Shown here one piece after another: positions 29,764 to 38,624 of a stretch of 64,000 nt of DNA. A program made the translations under genes and the position numbers. Under the pieces are notes generated by a model. The model was not told the DNA's origin and searched no databases. It saw only the letters and a program-made list of their open reading frames with translations. The DNA comes from Helicobacter winghamensis ATCC BAA-430 (GTDB lineage: Bacteria; Campylobacterota; Campylobacteria; Campylobacterales; Helicobacteraceae): positions 124,001-188,000 of the forward strand of contig NZ_CP063533.1 of NCBI RefSeq assembly GCF_028751035.1. The letters run 5' to 3'. The first letter of the stretch is position 1. Each line of letters opens with the position of its first letter.

Positions 29764-30591
29764 TTAAAACACTTCATAAAGTGAGTTTGCTTTTTTCATC
29801 CACTCTTCTAGCTCTCCCCATTTCTTCTCTTGGATTAGGGCTTTTGCAAAGGCTAATTCTGCTTCAAAACAATCAAGGGATTTTAAAAGCTCTTCTCTGT
29901 TTTGCTTAGAAACATCGCTCCACATTCTAGGCGAGCTTTTTGCAATCCTTACCATACTCTTAAATCCTCCACCTGCAAGGGCTAGAATATCTGTTGGGTT
30001 TTGCTGGGATAACACAGTGTTTGCAAGTGCATAGCTAATAATGTGGGGTAAGTGGCTAATGAAGGCTGCGTGGTTATCGTGGGATTTGGAATCCATTTTG
30101 ATAATGTGCATTTTTAAAGCGACAAAAATTTCCTTTGCCATCGCCACTTGCAGCTCTCCGCTTTGTTCTAAATCTGTTAAAACAATGATATGGTTGGGTA
30201 AAAGCTCTTTAAAAGCGGCTTTTGGTCCAAAATTTTCTGTGCCACTCATAGGATGGGCGCAAACAAAGTTTTTGCGAATCTCACTAGGAATGCTTGTTGC
30301 AATTAAATGCTTAGTGCTACCTAGATCGATGATTGTACAATGGGGTGCAACGCCAACAAGTTCTGGGAGTAAATGCAAGATTGCCTCCACGGGTGTGGCT
30401 AGAAAAATCACATCACAATGCTTGATTTCTTCTAAGCTTACGCCCTCATCAACAAGTCCCAAAGAGAGTGCTTGTTGTAAATGAATAGGATTATTATCTA
30501 ATCCTACAATGCTTTTAAACATTTGTGTTTCTTTAAGTGCTAGCCCTAAAGAGCCACCAATTAGTCCTAGTCCAATGATACCTGCTTGCAT
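29764..30591 (-). CDS. tyrA: prephenate dehydrogenase
   Basis: This 275-residue NAD(P)-dependent enzyme converts prephenate to 4-hydroxyphenylpyruvate in tyrosine synthesis. The dinucleotide motif GLGLIGGSLGLAL is at 6-18. The catalytic histidine lies in AHPMSGTENFGP and the prephenate-site helix in HDNHAAFISHLPHIISYAL. There is no chorismate mutase domain, so it is the monofunctional form. It diverges from bamA. Confidence 0.95.
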   Translation of the reverse strand: MQAGIIGLGLIGGSLGLALKETQMFKSIVGLDNNPIHLQQALSLGLVDEGVSLEEIKHCDVIFLATPVEAILHLLPELVGVAPHCTIIDLGSTKHLIATSIPSEIRKNFVCAHPMSGTENFGPKAAFKELLPNHIIVLTDLEQSGELQVAMAKEIFVALKMHIIKMDSKSHDNHAAFISHLPHIISYALANTVLSQQNPTDILALAGGGFKSMVRIAKSSPRMWSDVSKQNREELLKSLDCFEAELAFAKALIQEKKWGELEEWMKKANSLYEVF

Positions 30592-30697
30592 AATTTACCC
30601 TAAAATAAAATTTTAGTTGCATTATAATATTGTTTTTATCTATAAAAGGTTAGAATCACAGGATTTTTTGATAAATTTTAAAGTAAGGCTTTTTGTA

Positions 30698-32953
30698 ATG
30701 CTTTTTCCTAAAACTCTATTATCATTAACTCCCCTTTGTTTGTTTTTTTCTATAAGCGCGAATGCTATGAGTTTGCCAAAAATTAAAGAGGTGCATTATG
30801 AGGGATTAAATCATATTTCACCTTTGATTGCAAATGAAATTGCTAAGGTGCGTGTGGGAGAGCCATTGGATATTGATCGCATAGATGCTTCGGTGCGTGA
30901 TTTTTATGCGCAGGGATATTTTAAGGATATTTGGGTAACGGAAGAAAATGGAATTTTAACTTACCATTTTGTGGAAAAACCAGTGATTGCAAGTTTGATT
31001 GTTAGTGGATATGGAGCTGGGAAGGAACAGCAACAACTTGATAAAGAAATTGGTCTAAAAAAGGGCGATGTGTATGATGAAAATAAAATTGCAAATGTGC
31101 GTCGTCAAATTGTTAGATTGCTTGAAGCGCAAGGCTTTTATGATAGTGTTGTTGAGGTTAAAACAGAAGAAATCTCAAAAAATGCATTAAAAGTTACACT
31201 TGAGATTAATAAAGGCGAGAATATTATTATCAGAGAGGCAAACTATTATGGAAGAGACAATTTGTCTGTATCGCGCATTGAAGCAGCAATAGCAAATAAG
31301 GAAAAAGATTTTATTGGCTGGATGTGGGGGTTTAATAATGGAAAATTACAAATTAATGAGTTGGAATCCGATCGCTTAAGAATTCGCGATTTGTATTTGC
31401 AAAAAGGATATTTAGATGCAGATGTTAGCGTTCCATTTCTAAAAACGGACTTTACAACTTACAATGCGATTTTAGATTATCATATTAATGAGGGTGAGCG
31501 TTATAGAGTATCTGAAGTGGAGATTATTCTGGAAGAAGATGTAATTGAAACAGAGAAGCTTTATGATGATCTCAAGCTTAAAAAAGGAAAAGTCTATAAT
31601 ATTGCAAAAATGCGTGATGATATGGAATCTATTCGTTATAGAATTGGAGATTTGGGCTATGCTTTTGTGCGTGTTACTCCAGATTTAGATAAGAATCAAG
31701 AGGAAGGAAAAGTTAGACTTGTTTATTATGTGCAACCAGGTAAAAAAGTGCGCGTGAAAGATGTTATTATCTCTGGGAATAATAAAACGCTTGATAGGGT
31801 TGTGCGCAGGAATGTTTTGTTGGCTCCAGGTGAAGAATATGAAATGAGTAAAATTCAACGATCCAAGAATGCTCTTATGCGTACAGGCAGTTTTGAGAGT
31901 GTTGATATTCAAGAAGAGCGTGTAGATGAAGAAAATGTTAATTTGCTTGTGAAAGTAAAAGAAGGTAAAACTGGGGAATTTGCATTTGGTTTGGGATATG
32001 GAAGTTACGATGGTTTGATGGGGAGTGTTTCTATCAAAGATCGTAATATTTTTGGAACAGGATTGACTGCTGGGGTATATTTGGATAAAAGTGAAGTCTC
32101 TACGGCATATCGTTTAAATCTTTACAATCCAGCAGTCTTAGATAGTGAATATTCCTTGGGGACAGATGTCTATCAAAATGACTATGAAAATTATGACTAC
32201 ACAGAGACTTCTACTGGATTTAGCGTTGTTGGAGGTAGGAGAATTTGGGAAGATTTGGAATTGACACTTGGATACACTTTTCAAGAGACTAAATTGAGTG
32301 ATTTTGATAGCAAATCATTAGAAGAGCTTTATCGTAGGTATTATTATCCTGGAACCTATGTAAAATCCTCTATCATCCCTGGTTTTAGTTTTGATAATAC
32401 CGATGCATATCTTTTTGCTAAAAATGGGATTAGGGCATCTGGAAATATAGAATATGCTGGAGTTGGAGGGGACGCAGAGTTTATTAAATACCAAGGAAGT
32501 TACAATTTTTACAAATCTATTGAAGAATGGGTGGATATTGATTTGATTTTTAGATATCGTGCAAGAGCTGGTTATGTGCAGAGTGAGGGATATTTGCCCA
32601 TTAGTGAAAAGTTTTATTTGGGGGGTATAAATAGTGTGCGTGGATTTGAAAGTCGTTCTATTACCCCAAGGGATAAGTTTGGTTTAAGGATTGGTGGAAA
32701 GCAATATTTTTATAATACTGTTGAATTAAGTTATAACCCTTTTGAAACTATACAGATGCGTTTTACAGCATTTTATGATTATGGAATGATTGGAAATAAG
32801 AATATTAATGATATGCAGCGTAGCTCTGTCGGTGTTGGAATAGAATGGGTTTCTCCAATTGGTGTGATTAATTTCATTTTCCCAAGAGCATTGGATGACA
32901 AAAAAGGTGATGAGACTTCATCTTTTGAGTTTTCAATGGGACAGAGGTTTTAA
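30698..32953 (+). CDS. bamA: outer-membrane protein assembly factor BamA
   Basis: BamA inserts beta-barrel proteins into the outer membrane. ATG 30698 gives a 751-residue protein with a good signal peptide (LFPKTLLSLTPLCLFFSISANA). TAAGG precedes it; the frame extends upstream but without a better site. Five POTRA repeats span about 25-400, the barrel follows, and the conserved VRGFESRS loop lies near 650. The C-terminus ends in aromatic F (SMGQRF). It overlaps the mqnC start as TAATG. Confidence 0.95.
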   Translation: MLFPKTLLSLTPLCLFFSISANAMSLPKIKEVHYEGLNHISPLIANEIAKVRVGEPLDIDRIDASVRDFYAQGYFKDIWVTEENGILTYHFVEKPVIASLIVSGYGAGKEQQQLDKEIGLKKGDVYDENKIANVRRQIVRLLEAQGFYDSVVEVKTEEISKNALKVTLEINKGENIIIREANYYGRDNLSVSRIEAAIANKEKDFIGWMWGFNNGKLQINELESDRLRIRDLYLQKGYLDADVSVPFLKTDFTTYNAILDYHINEGERYRVSEVEIILEEDVIETEKLYDDLKLKKGKVYNIAKMRDDMESIRYRIGDLGYAFVRVTPDLDKNQEEGKVRLVYYVQPGKKVRVKDVIISGNNKTLDRVVRRNVLLAPGEEYEMSKIQRSKNALMRTGSFESVDIQEERVDEENVNLLVKVKEGKTGEFAFGLGYGSYDGLMGSVSIKDRNIFGTGLTAGVYLDKSEVSTAYRLNLYNPAVLDSEYSLGTDVYQNDYENYDYTETSTGFSVVGGRRIWEDLELTLGYTFQETKLSDFDSKSLEELYRRYYYPGTYVKSSIIPGFSFDNTDAYLFAKNGIRASGNIEYAGVGGDAEFIKYQGSYNFYKSIEEWVDIDLIFRYRARAGYVQSEGYLPISEKFYLGGINSVRGFESRSITPRDKFGLRIGGKQYFYNTVELSYNPFETIQMRFTAFYDYGMIGNKNINDMQRSSVGVGIEWVSPIGVINFIFPRALDDKKGDETSSFEFSMGQRF

Positions 32954-34068
32954 TGCCTGAATCTTTACAGGAAGTTTTTGCTAAAAACTCTAGGGAGCAA
33001 AATGCAGTTGTTAAGACGGAAATACCGCGTGTAAGCACAGATGAGATTCTGCGCTTAATGCAAAATGCTTCCTTAAAAGAACTTGGCAAAAAGGCTTTAG
33101 AAATTAAGCGTAAATTACATCCCGATAATTTAACCACTTTTGTTGTAGATAGAAATATTAATTACACAAATATTTGTTGGGTGGATTGTAAATTTTGTGC
33201 ATTCAAGCGACGAATTAATGAAGAAGGCACTTATATTTTAAGTTTTGATGAGATTGATAAGAAAATAGAAGAGCTTTTAGCTATTGGCGGCACACAAATT
33301 CTCTTTCAAGGAGGTGTGCATCCAAGCTTAAAAATAGAATGGTATGAAGATTTAGTGCGCCACATTACTAAAAAATACCCACAAATTACAATCCACGGAT
33401 TTTCCGCAATTGAGATTAATTATATTGCAAAAATTTCTAAAATCTCTATTTCTGAAGTGTTGCAAAGGCTTCAAAAATGCGGGCTTGCTTCAATCCCAGG
33501 AGCTGGAGCGGAGATTTTAAGTGATAGGGTGCGTGATGTGATAGCCCCCAAAAAGTTAGATTCTGATGAATGGATTGAAGTGCATAAAGAAGCACATAAG
33601 CTTGGAATCAAAAGCACAGCGACAATGATGTTTGGAAGCGTGGAGAGCGATGAAGATATTGTAGAACATTGGGAGAGGATCCGTAATCTTCAAGATGCAA
33701 CAAATGGTTTTAGAGCATTTATTTTATGGAGTTTTCAGCCGGCATTTACGCCTTTGCAAAAAGAGATTCCAACTTTGCATAAAGCTTCTTCAAATCGCTA
33801 TTTACGCCTGCTTGCTTGCAGTAGAATCTTTTTAGATAATTTTCAAAATATTCAAAGCAGTTGGGTTACACAAGGCTCTTATATTGGGCAACTTGCTCTA
33901 TTGTTTGGAGCAAATGATTTAGGTAGCACAATGATGGAAGAAAATGTTGTGGCAGCTGCTGGGGCTAGAAACTCTATGAACCAGCAAGAAATGATTAGTT
34001 TAATCCGTGATGTAGGGGAGTTTCCGGCAAAGAGAGACACAGCTTATAATATTTTGGAGCGATTTTGA
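32953..34068 (+). CDS. mqnC: cyclic dehypoxanthinyl futalosine synthase
   Basis: MqnC is a radical SAM enzyme of the futalosine route to menaquinone. The 371-residue protein carries the cluster motif CWVDCKFC (CxxxCxxC) near residue 75 and the family motifs IPGAGAEILSDRVR and TATMMFG. The bamA-mqnC-M16 order is the one I recall in H. pylori. It overlaps the next gene by four bases. Together with the nucleosidase at 12134 it indicates that menaquinone is made by this route. Confidence 0.94.
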   Translation: MPESLQEVFAKNSREQNAVVKTEIPRVSTDEILRLMQNASLKELGKKALEIKRKLHPDNLTTFVVDRNINYTNICWVDCKFCAFKRRINEEGTYILSFDEIDKKIEELLAIGGTQILFQGGVHPSLKIEWYEDLVRHITKKYPQITIHGFSAIEINYIAKISKISISEVLQRLQKCGLASIPGAGAEILSDRVRDVIAPKKLDSDEWIEVHKEAHKLGIKSTATMMFGSVESDEDIVEHWERIRNLQDATNGFRAFILWSFQPAFTPLQKEIPTLHKASSNRYLRLLACSRIFLDNFQNIQSSWVTQGSYIGQLALLFGANDLGSTMMEENVVAAAGARNSMNQQEMISLIRDVGEFPAKRDTAYNILERF

Positions 34069-35369
34069 AAAAGATCTTTGTATTGTTTTTTAGTTTGTTT
34101 GTGATGAAAGGGGTTTTGATGGCAGTTGAGATGAAAAGTTTGCAGATTAATGGCGTGGAGATTCCTGTGGTTTTTGAGCAAAATACACAATTGCCGCTTT
34201 TTTATGTGCAGCTTGTTTTTAAGGGTGCCGGGGGCGTTAGTAATGGCAGAAATCTAGGATTAGCCGATGTTACAAGCTCCATTTTAAACGAAGGTACAAA
34301 AAAGCTTGGAGCAACAAAGTTTGCACAAAAGTTAGAAGAAAAAGCACTTTCTTTAAGTGTTGGAAGTGGCTTAGAGACGCTAAGTTTTACGCTTAGTGGA
34401 ATGCAAAGTGCGCAAAAAGATGGAATCCTTTTTTTAAAAGATTTGCTAAAAGATCCTAATTTCACACAATCAACGCTAGATAAGGTTAAAGAAAACTCTT
34501 TAATTACAATTTTAGAAAAAGAAAATGACTATGATTATCAAGCGCACCGCCTATTACAATCGCTACTTTTTAAAGGAAGTGTGCTAGAGTATCCTTTAAG
34601 CGGAACGCAAGAGTCTATTGCAAAGATTACACTAAATGATGTGGAGAAGTTTTATAAAAATTATGTGAATTTGGAATCCTTAATCTTAGTTGTGGGTGGT
34701 GATGTAGATTTTAGCGCTCTTGCTAAGGAATTAGAAGGGGCATTAAGCAGTCTTCCAAAAGGTAAAAAGCAAGAAATTACAAAAAGAGAAGCAAGTCATT
34801 CTAAAGCCTATAAACGCGTATTAAAAGAAACACAGCAAGCCTATATTTATTTTGGCGCGCCTTTAAGAGTTGAAAACTTACAAAAAGAGTTGGCTTATAT
34901 TAAAGTGGCTTCTTTTGTGCTTGGCGGAAGTGGCTTTGGTAGTCGTATGATGGAGGAAGTGCGTGTGAAAAGGGGTCTTGCCTACTCTGCTGTGATGCGT
35001 CTTAGCGCAACAAATAGACAGGCATACGCATTGGGATATTTGCAAACAAGTTTAAAAAATGAAAAAGAAGCACAAAAAATTGTCTCTGAAGTTGTGAGTG
35101 AGTTTGTAAAAAATGGAATCACACAGGCAGAATTAGACGAAGCAAAACGCTATTTGTTAGGAAGTGAGCCTTTGCGCAATGAAACGCTATCTCAACGCTT
35201 AAGCGTAGCATATACAAATTATTACGATGGGCTTCCATTGGATTTTAATGCGCAGGTTTTAAAAGAAATTTCCGCACTCAAACTTAGTGATGTGAATGCC
35301 TATATCAAGGCACATACAGAGATACAAAATCTAACCTTTGCTGTGGTGAGTGCTGATATAGAAGAATAA
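34065..35369 (+). CDS. M16-family peptidase-like protein lacking the zinc motif
   Basis: The 434-residue protein has a signal peptide (KKIFVLFFSLFVMKGVLMA) and two M16 halves. The second half shows the RGLAYS motif typical of PqqL/YmxG-type proteins. At the place where active members have HxxEH the sequence reads GLADVTSSILNEG, so no catalytic zinc site is present. It is probably the non-catalytic partner type (M16C/B-like), acting in the periplasm. It starts at TTG overlapping the mqnC stop and its end abuts recG. Confidence 0.88.
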   Translation: MKKIFVLFFSLFVMKGVLMAVEMKSLQINGVEIPVVFEQNTQLPLFYVQLVFKGAGGVSNGRNLGLADVTSSILNEGTKKLGATKFAQKLEEKALSLSVGSGLETLSFTLSGMQSAQKDGILFLKDLLKDPNFTQSTLDKVKENSLITILEKENDYDYQAHRLLQSLLFKGSVLEYPLSGTQESIAKITLNDVEKFYKNYVNLESLILVVGGDVDFSALAKELEGALSSLPKGKKQEITKREASHSKAYKRVLKETQQAYIYFGAPLRVENLQKELAYIKVASFVLGGSGFGSRMMEEVRVKRGLAYSAVMRLSATNRQAYALGYLQTSLKNEKEAQKIVSEVVSEFVKNGITQAELDEAKRYLLGSEPLRNETLSQRLSVAYTNYYDGLPLDFNAQVLKEISALKLSDVNAYIKAHTEIQNLTFAVVSADIEE

Positions 35370-37165
35370 TGGCGTTGGAGTTTTGGCAGAAGTATAGCAA
35401 GACGCCTTTTGGGGCGATGTTACAAGTCTTGCCAAAGGGCTATACAAACACCTTTTTAAGCGAAAGTTTAGAAGTAGCCCAAAATGTAGTGTTAGAAGTT
35501 GAAATTTTAAATTTTAAAATGACAAATCCAGCACGCGTGCTGTGTTATGCTCCAAAGTTTGAATGTGAATTAGAGTTAATTATTTTTCACGCAAAACCCT
35601 ATCATAAAAGTCAATTTAAGCCTGCAAGCAAACTTATTGTTAGTGGAAAAGTCCAAAAATATGGAATCGCTTTTTCGCTTATCCAACCAAAAGTTTTAAA
35701 AGCAGTAAATTCTATCGTGCTAAATTTTGGTGCAGTAGGTGGCAGGGAACGCTCTCTTAGAGAGTTTGCAGAATCTGTTGCGCTAGAGCCTTTAAGGGAA
35801 TTTTATCCTAATATTTCGCCTTTTATATTGGAATCTCTTTATAAAATTTATCATCCAGACTTTTATTTTTTAAAAGATTTTAATGCAAGTAGTGGTTATT
35901 TTGGTCAGTATTTAGAGGCAATAAAATTTATGGAAATCTATGAATATATGCGCCTTTTAAGGGAGAAAAAACTCTATTTTAAGGCTTTAAGACAATTAAA
36001 TGGTGAGATTGAACATTGGATAAATTCTTTGCCTTTTGTGCTTACAAAAGGGCAGAAAGAAGCAATCAAAGATATACAAAATTCTTTAAAGGGGGAGTTT
36101 GCTGCAAGGCGTGTGATTGTAGGAGATGTGGGTTGTGGTAAAACAATGGTAATTTTAGCCTCTGTCCTTATTGCATATCCTAGCAAAAGTGTGTTAATGG
36201 CCCCAACTTCTGTGCTTGCAAAACAACTTTTCAATGAAGCTCAGAAGTTTTTGCCAAAGACACTCAAAGTGGGATTACTCACGCAACGCAACAAAATTAA
36301 TGTGCAAGATTGTGATTTTTTAATTGGCACGCACGCTTTATTGTATCAAGATTTAAGCAATAGAGCTTTAGTGATGATTGATGAACAGCATCGCTTTGGG
36401 ACAGCTCAAAGAAGCGCACTAGAGAAAATGTTTAACACAGAATCGCAAAAGGCGCATATTTTGCAATTTTCAGCAACTCCCATTCCGCGCACACAAGCAA
36501 TGATTGCATCAAATTTTGTAGATTTTAGCTTTATTAAAGACATTCCTTTTAAGAAAGATATTACAACACAAATTATTCACGAAGAAGATTTTAAAGGGTT
36601 GCTGGAACATATTCAAAAAGAAATTCAAAAAGAAAATCAAATCATTATTGTTTATCCTTTTGTGGAAGAAAGTCAAATGCTAAATTACACGGCATTAAAA
36701 GATGGAGAGGAGTTTTGGAATAGGCATTTTAAAGCAGTATATAGCACACACGGCAAGGACAAATATAAAGAAAGTGTATTAGAGGAATTTAGGGAAAAGG
36801 GTAGCATTTTACTTGCTACAACAGTGATTGAAGTTGGAATCTCATTGCCCAAATTAAGCACGATTGTGATTGTGGGAGCAGAAAGATTGGGGCTTGCAAC
36901 ACTTCATCAATTACGCGGAAGAGTCAGTCGCAATGGCTTAAAAGGGTATTGCTTTTTATATACTAAACAAAAAACTACAGAGCGGTTAGAAAAATTTGCA
37001 AAAACACAAAATGGTTTTGAAATCGCGCAACTGGATTTAGAGTATCGCAACAGCGGAGATTTACTAAGTGGAATCCATCAAAGCGGAAAACAATTTAACT
37101 GGATAGATTTAAGTGAAGATGAAAAGATCATAAAAATGGCAAAAGAAGCGTTATTAATGCTATAA
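35369..37165 (+). CDS. recG: ATP-dependent DNA helicase RecG
   Basis: RecG remodels stalled forks and Holliday junctions. The 598-residue protein has an N-terminal OB-like wedge region, then helicase motif I GDVGCGKTMV near 250, the DEQHRFG box (motif II), FSATPIPRTQ (motif III), and QLRGRVSRNGLKGYCFLY (motif VI). It is somewhat shorter than E. coli RecG, as usual in epsilonproteobacteria. Its start overlaps the last base of the M16 gene. Confidence 0.95.
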   Translation: MALEFWQKYSKTPFGAMLQVLPKGYTNTFLSESLEVAQNVVLEVEILNFKMTNPARVLCYAPKFECELELIIFHAKPYHKSQFKPASKLIVSGKVQKYGIAFSLIQPKVLKAVNSIVLNFGAVGGRERSLREFAESVALEPLREFYPNISPFILESLYKIYHPDFYFLKDFNASSGYFGQYLEAIKFMEIYEYMRLLREKKLYFKALRQLNGEIEHWINSLPFVLTKGQKEAIKDIQNSLKGEFAARRVIVGDVGCGKTMVILASVLIAYPSKSVLMAPTSVLAKQLFNEAQKFLPKTLKVGLLTQRNKINVQDCDFLIGTHALLYQDLSNRALVMIDEQHRFGTAQRSALEKMFNTESQKAHILQFSATPIPRTQAMIASNFVDFSFIKDIPFKKDITTQIIHEEDFKGLLEHIQKEIQKENQIIIVYPFVEESQMLNYTALKDGEEFWNRHFKAVYSTHGKDKYKESVLEEFREKGSILLATTVIEVGISLPKLSTIVIVGAERLGLATLHQLRGRVSRNGLKGYCFLYTKQKTTERLEKFAKTQNGFEIAQLDLEYRNSGDLLSGIHQSGKQFNWIDLSEDEKIIKMAKEALLML

Positions 37166-37192
37166 TTTTTAAGAAAACACAAGGAAATATTA

Positions 37193-38133
37193 ATGTATTT
37201 AGAAAACCCTGTTTTTATGCGTTGTTATATAGAGCCTAATATTTCAGGTATGTCAATTATTTTACGAGGGAATCGTGGAGTTGCTAGAGTGTGGAGAGAG
37301 CCGATAAGCTGGATTTAAAAAAATTTTCTAAAATCTTATTTTCAAAAAAAGTGCACAAGGCAAAGTGGATATGCCTTACCTAGAGCTTGTTTTAACTGCA
37401 AAATGCACTTTGCGCTGTGAATCTTGTAATAACTTAATGCAGTATTTTTCGTCTAAAAATCAATACACTTGCACGCTAGATGGGATTTTAGAGAGTTTGG
37501 ATTGTTTGTTAGAGAATGTTGGGAGTATCCAACGCTTGCGCATTATCGGCGGAGAGCCTTTGATGTTTAAGGATTTACCACAATTAGTAGCCGAACTAGA
37601 GCAAAGGAAAAAGTGCGATCCTTTGATATATTAACAAATGCTACCATTGATTTTAAGAGGATTTACTGCAGGCAATCAAAAAGGCTAAAAAGTTCCGTAA
37701 AGTTAGCATTTCTGACTATTCTGCTGCTCCAAATTTGAAGATCCCATTGAAGCAAGAGAGCATTAAAACACTCAAAGCTTATAAAATTCCCTATTCCTTT
37801 TTGACAGGGGGTATTTGGTATAAGGTAGAAAAGGTTTATAAAAGAAATCGCACAAAAGAGGAGATCGTCGCAAATTTTCACGCTTGTGGAATGTCTTGCG
37901 TGAGTTTAATGAGTGGCGATACAAGAGAAAATGTAAGAACAAATGAGAGTAAAGCTTCTGCTGGGGGGAGAGCTATTTTTGTGTGTCCTGTTGCAAGCTC
38001 TTTGTCTAAGCTTAAAGGGATAGATGAGTTTAGCGGAGATTATATTGCTTTAGAAAATGGGAATTTAAGAGATAGAATTTTAGCTTTCTATGCACAAGAT
38101 TTCTTTAAAGCCTGTGATTATTGTCAAGACTAG
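37193..38133 (+). pseudogene. radical SAM protein pseudogene
   Basis: ATG 37193 follows AAGGAAAT. The frame ends at TAA 37304-37306, then continues in other frames as ADKLDLKKFSKILFSKK and then PYLELVLTAKCTLRCESC (CxxxCxxC radical SAM motif) with IIGGEPLMF. Further shifts occur near 37620 and 37675 before a last 130-residue segment that ends with cysteines (CDYCQD). A 14-base insertion seems to sit near 37353-37366. The intact protein would be about 310 residues with an auxiliary cysteine cluster. Its former role cannot be named. Confidence 0.85.
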
Positions 38134-38204
38134 TCTAAGCCTAAAGGGAAAACCCAGCAACAATCCAGACAGATAATGCTCTAGCAGTTGGGCAAGATTA
38201 GGGA

Positions 38205-38480
38205 CTAACCCCTATCTTTTAAGCCTAGCTTTTCAATTAAACCTGCATAGCGTTTGAAGTCTGTGCGTCTTAGGTAAGAAAGTAATCCTTTTCTTTGGGA
38301 AACGAGTTTTCTTAAACCTAAGCGGCTTGAATGATCTTTTTTGTTAATTTTTAAATGCTCTGTTAGAGATTTAATTCTATCGCTAAGTAGCGCAACTTGA
38401 ACTTCTGTGGAACCTGTGTCTTTAGGATTTCTAGCAAAAGCAGAAACAATTTCTCTTTTTTTCGCCGAATCTTGAGCCAT
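38205..38480 (-). CDS. rpsO: 30S ribosomal protein S15
   Basis: S15 binds 16S rRNA early in small-subunit assembly. The 91 residues include the family signature LxxRIxxLTEHLKxxxKDHSSRxGL and the closing [15 protein letters not shown] precedes the ATG. It is divergent from flhA, with the rpsO-flhA-DHH order recalled from H. pylori. Confidence 0.97.
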   Translation of the reverse strand: MAQDSAKKREIVSAFARNPKDTGSTEVQVALLSDRIKSLTEHLKINKKDHSSRLGLRKLVSQRKGLLSYLRRTDFKRYAGLIEKLGLKDRG

Positions 38481-38624
38481 TTTGACCTCCTGATTGGTAT
38501 AAAATTAAAAGTGGAAATTCTAGCATAAAAAAGTAAAAATCTGCTAAAATTTTGCAAATTGCTTGATTTTATTAGGCAAAAACTACTAGAATTACGGATT
38601 AATTCTTGCGCGTTTGGAGTAGAT

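Noticed and set aside
38186-38207. Hairpin overlapping the rpsO stop codon as terminator
   Set aside because: The stem is imperfect and lacks a U-tract in the rpsO direction.
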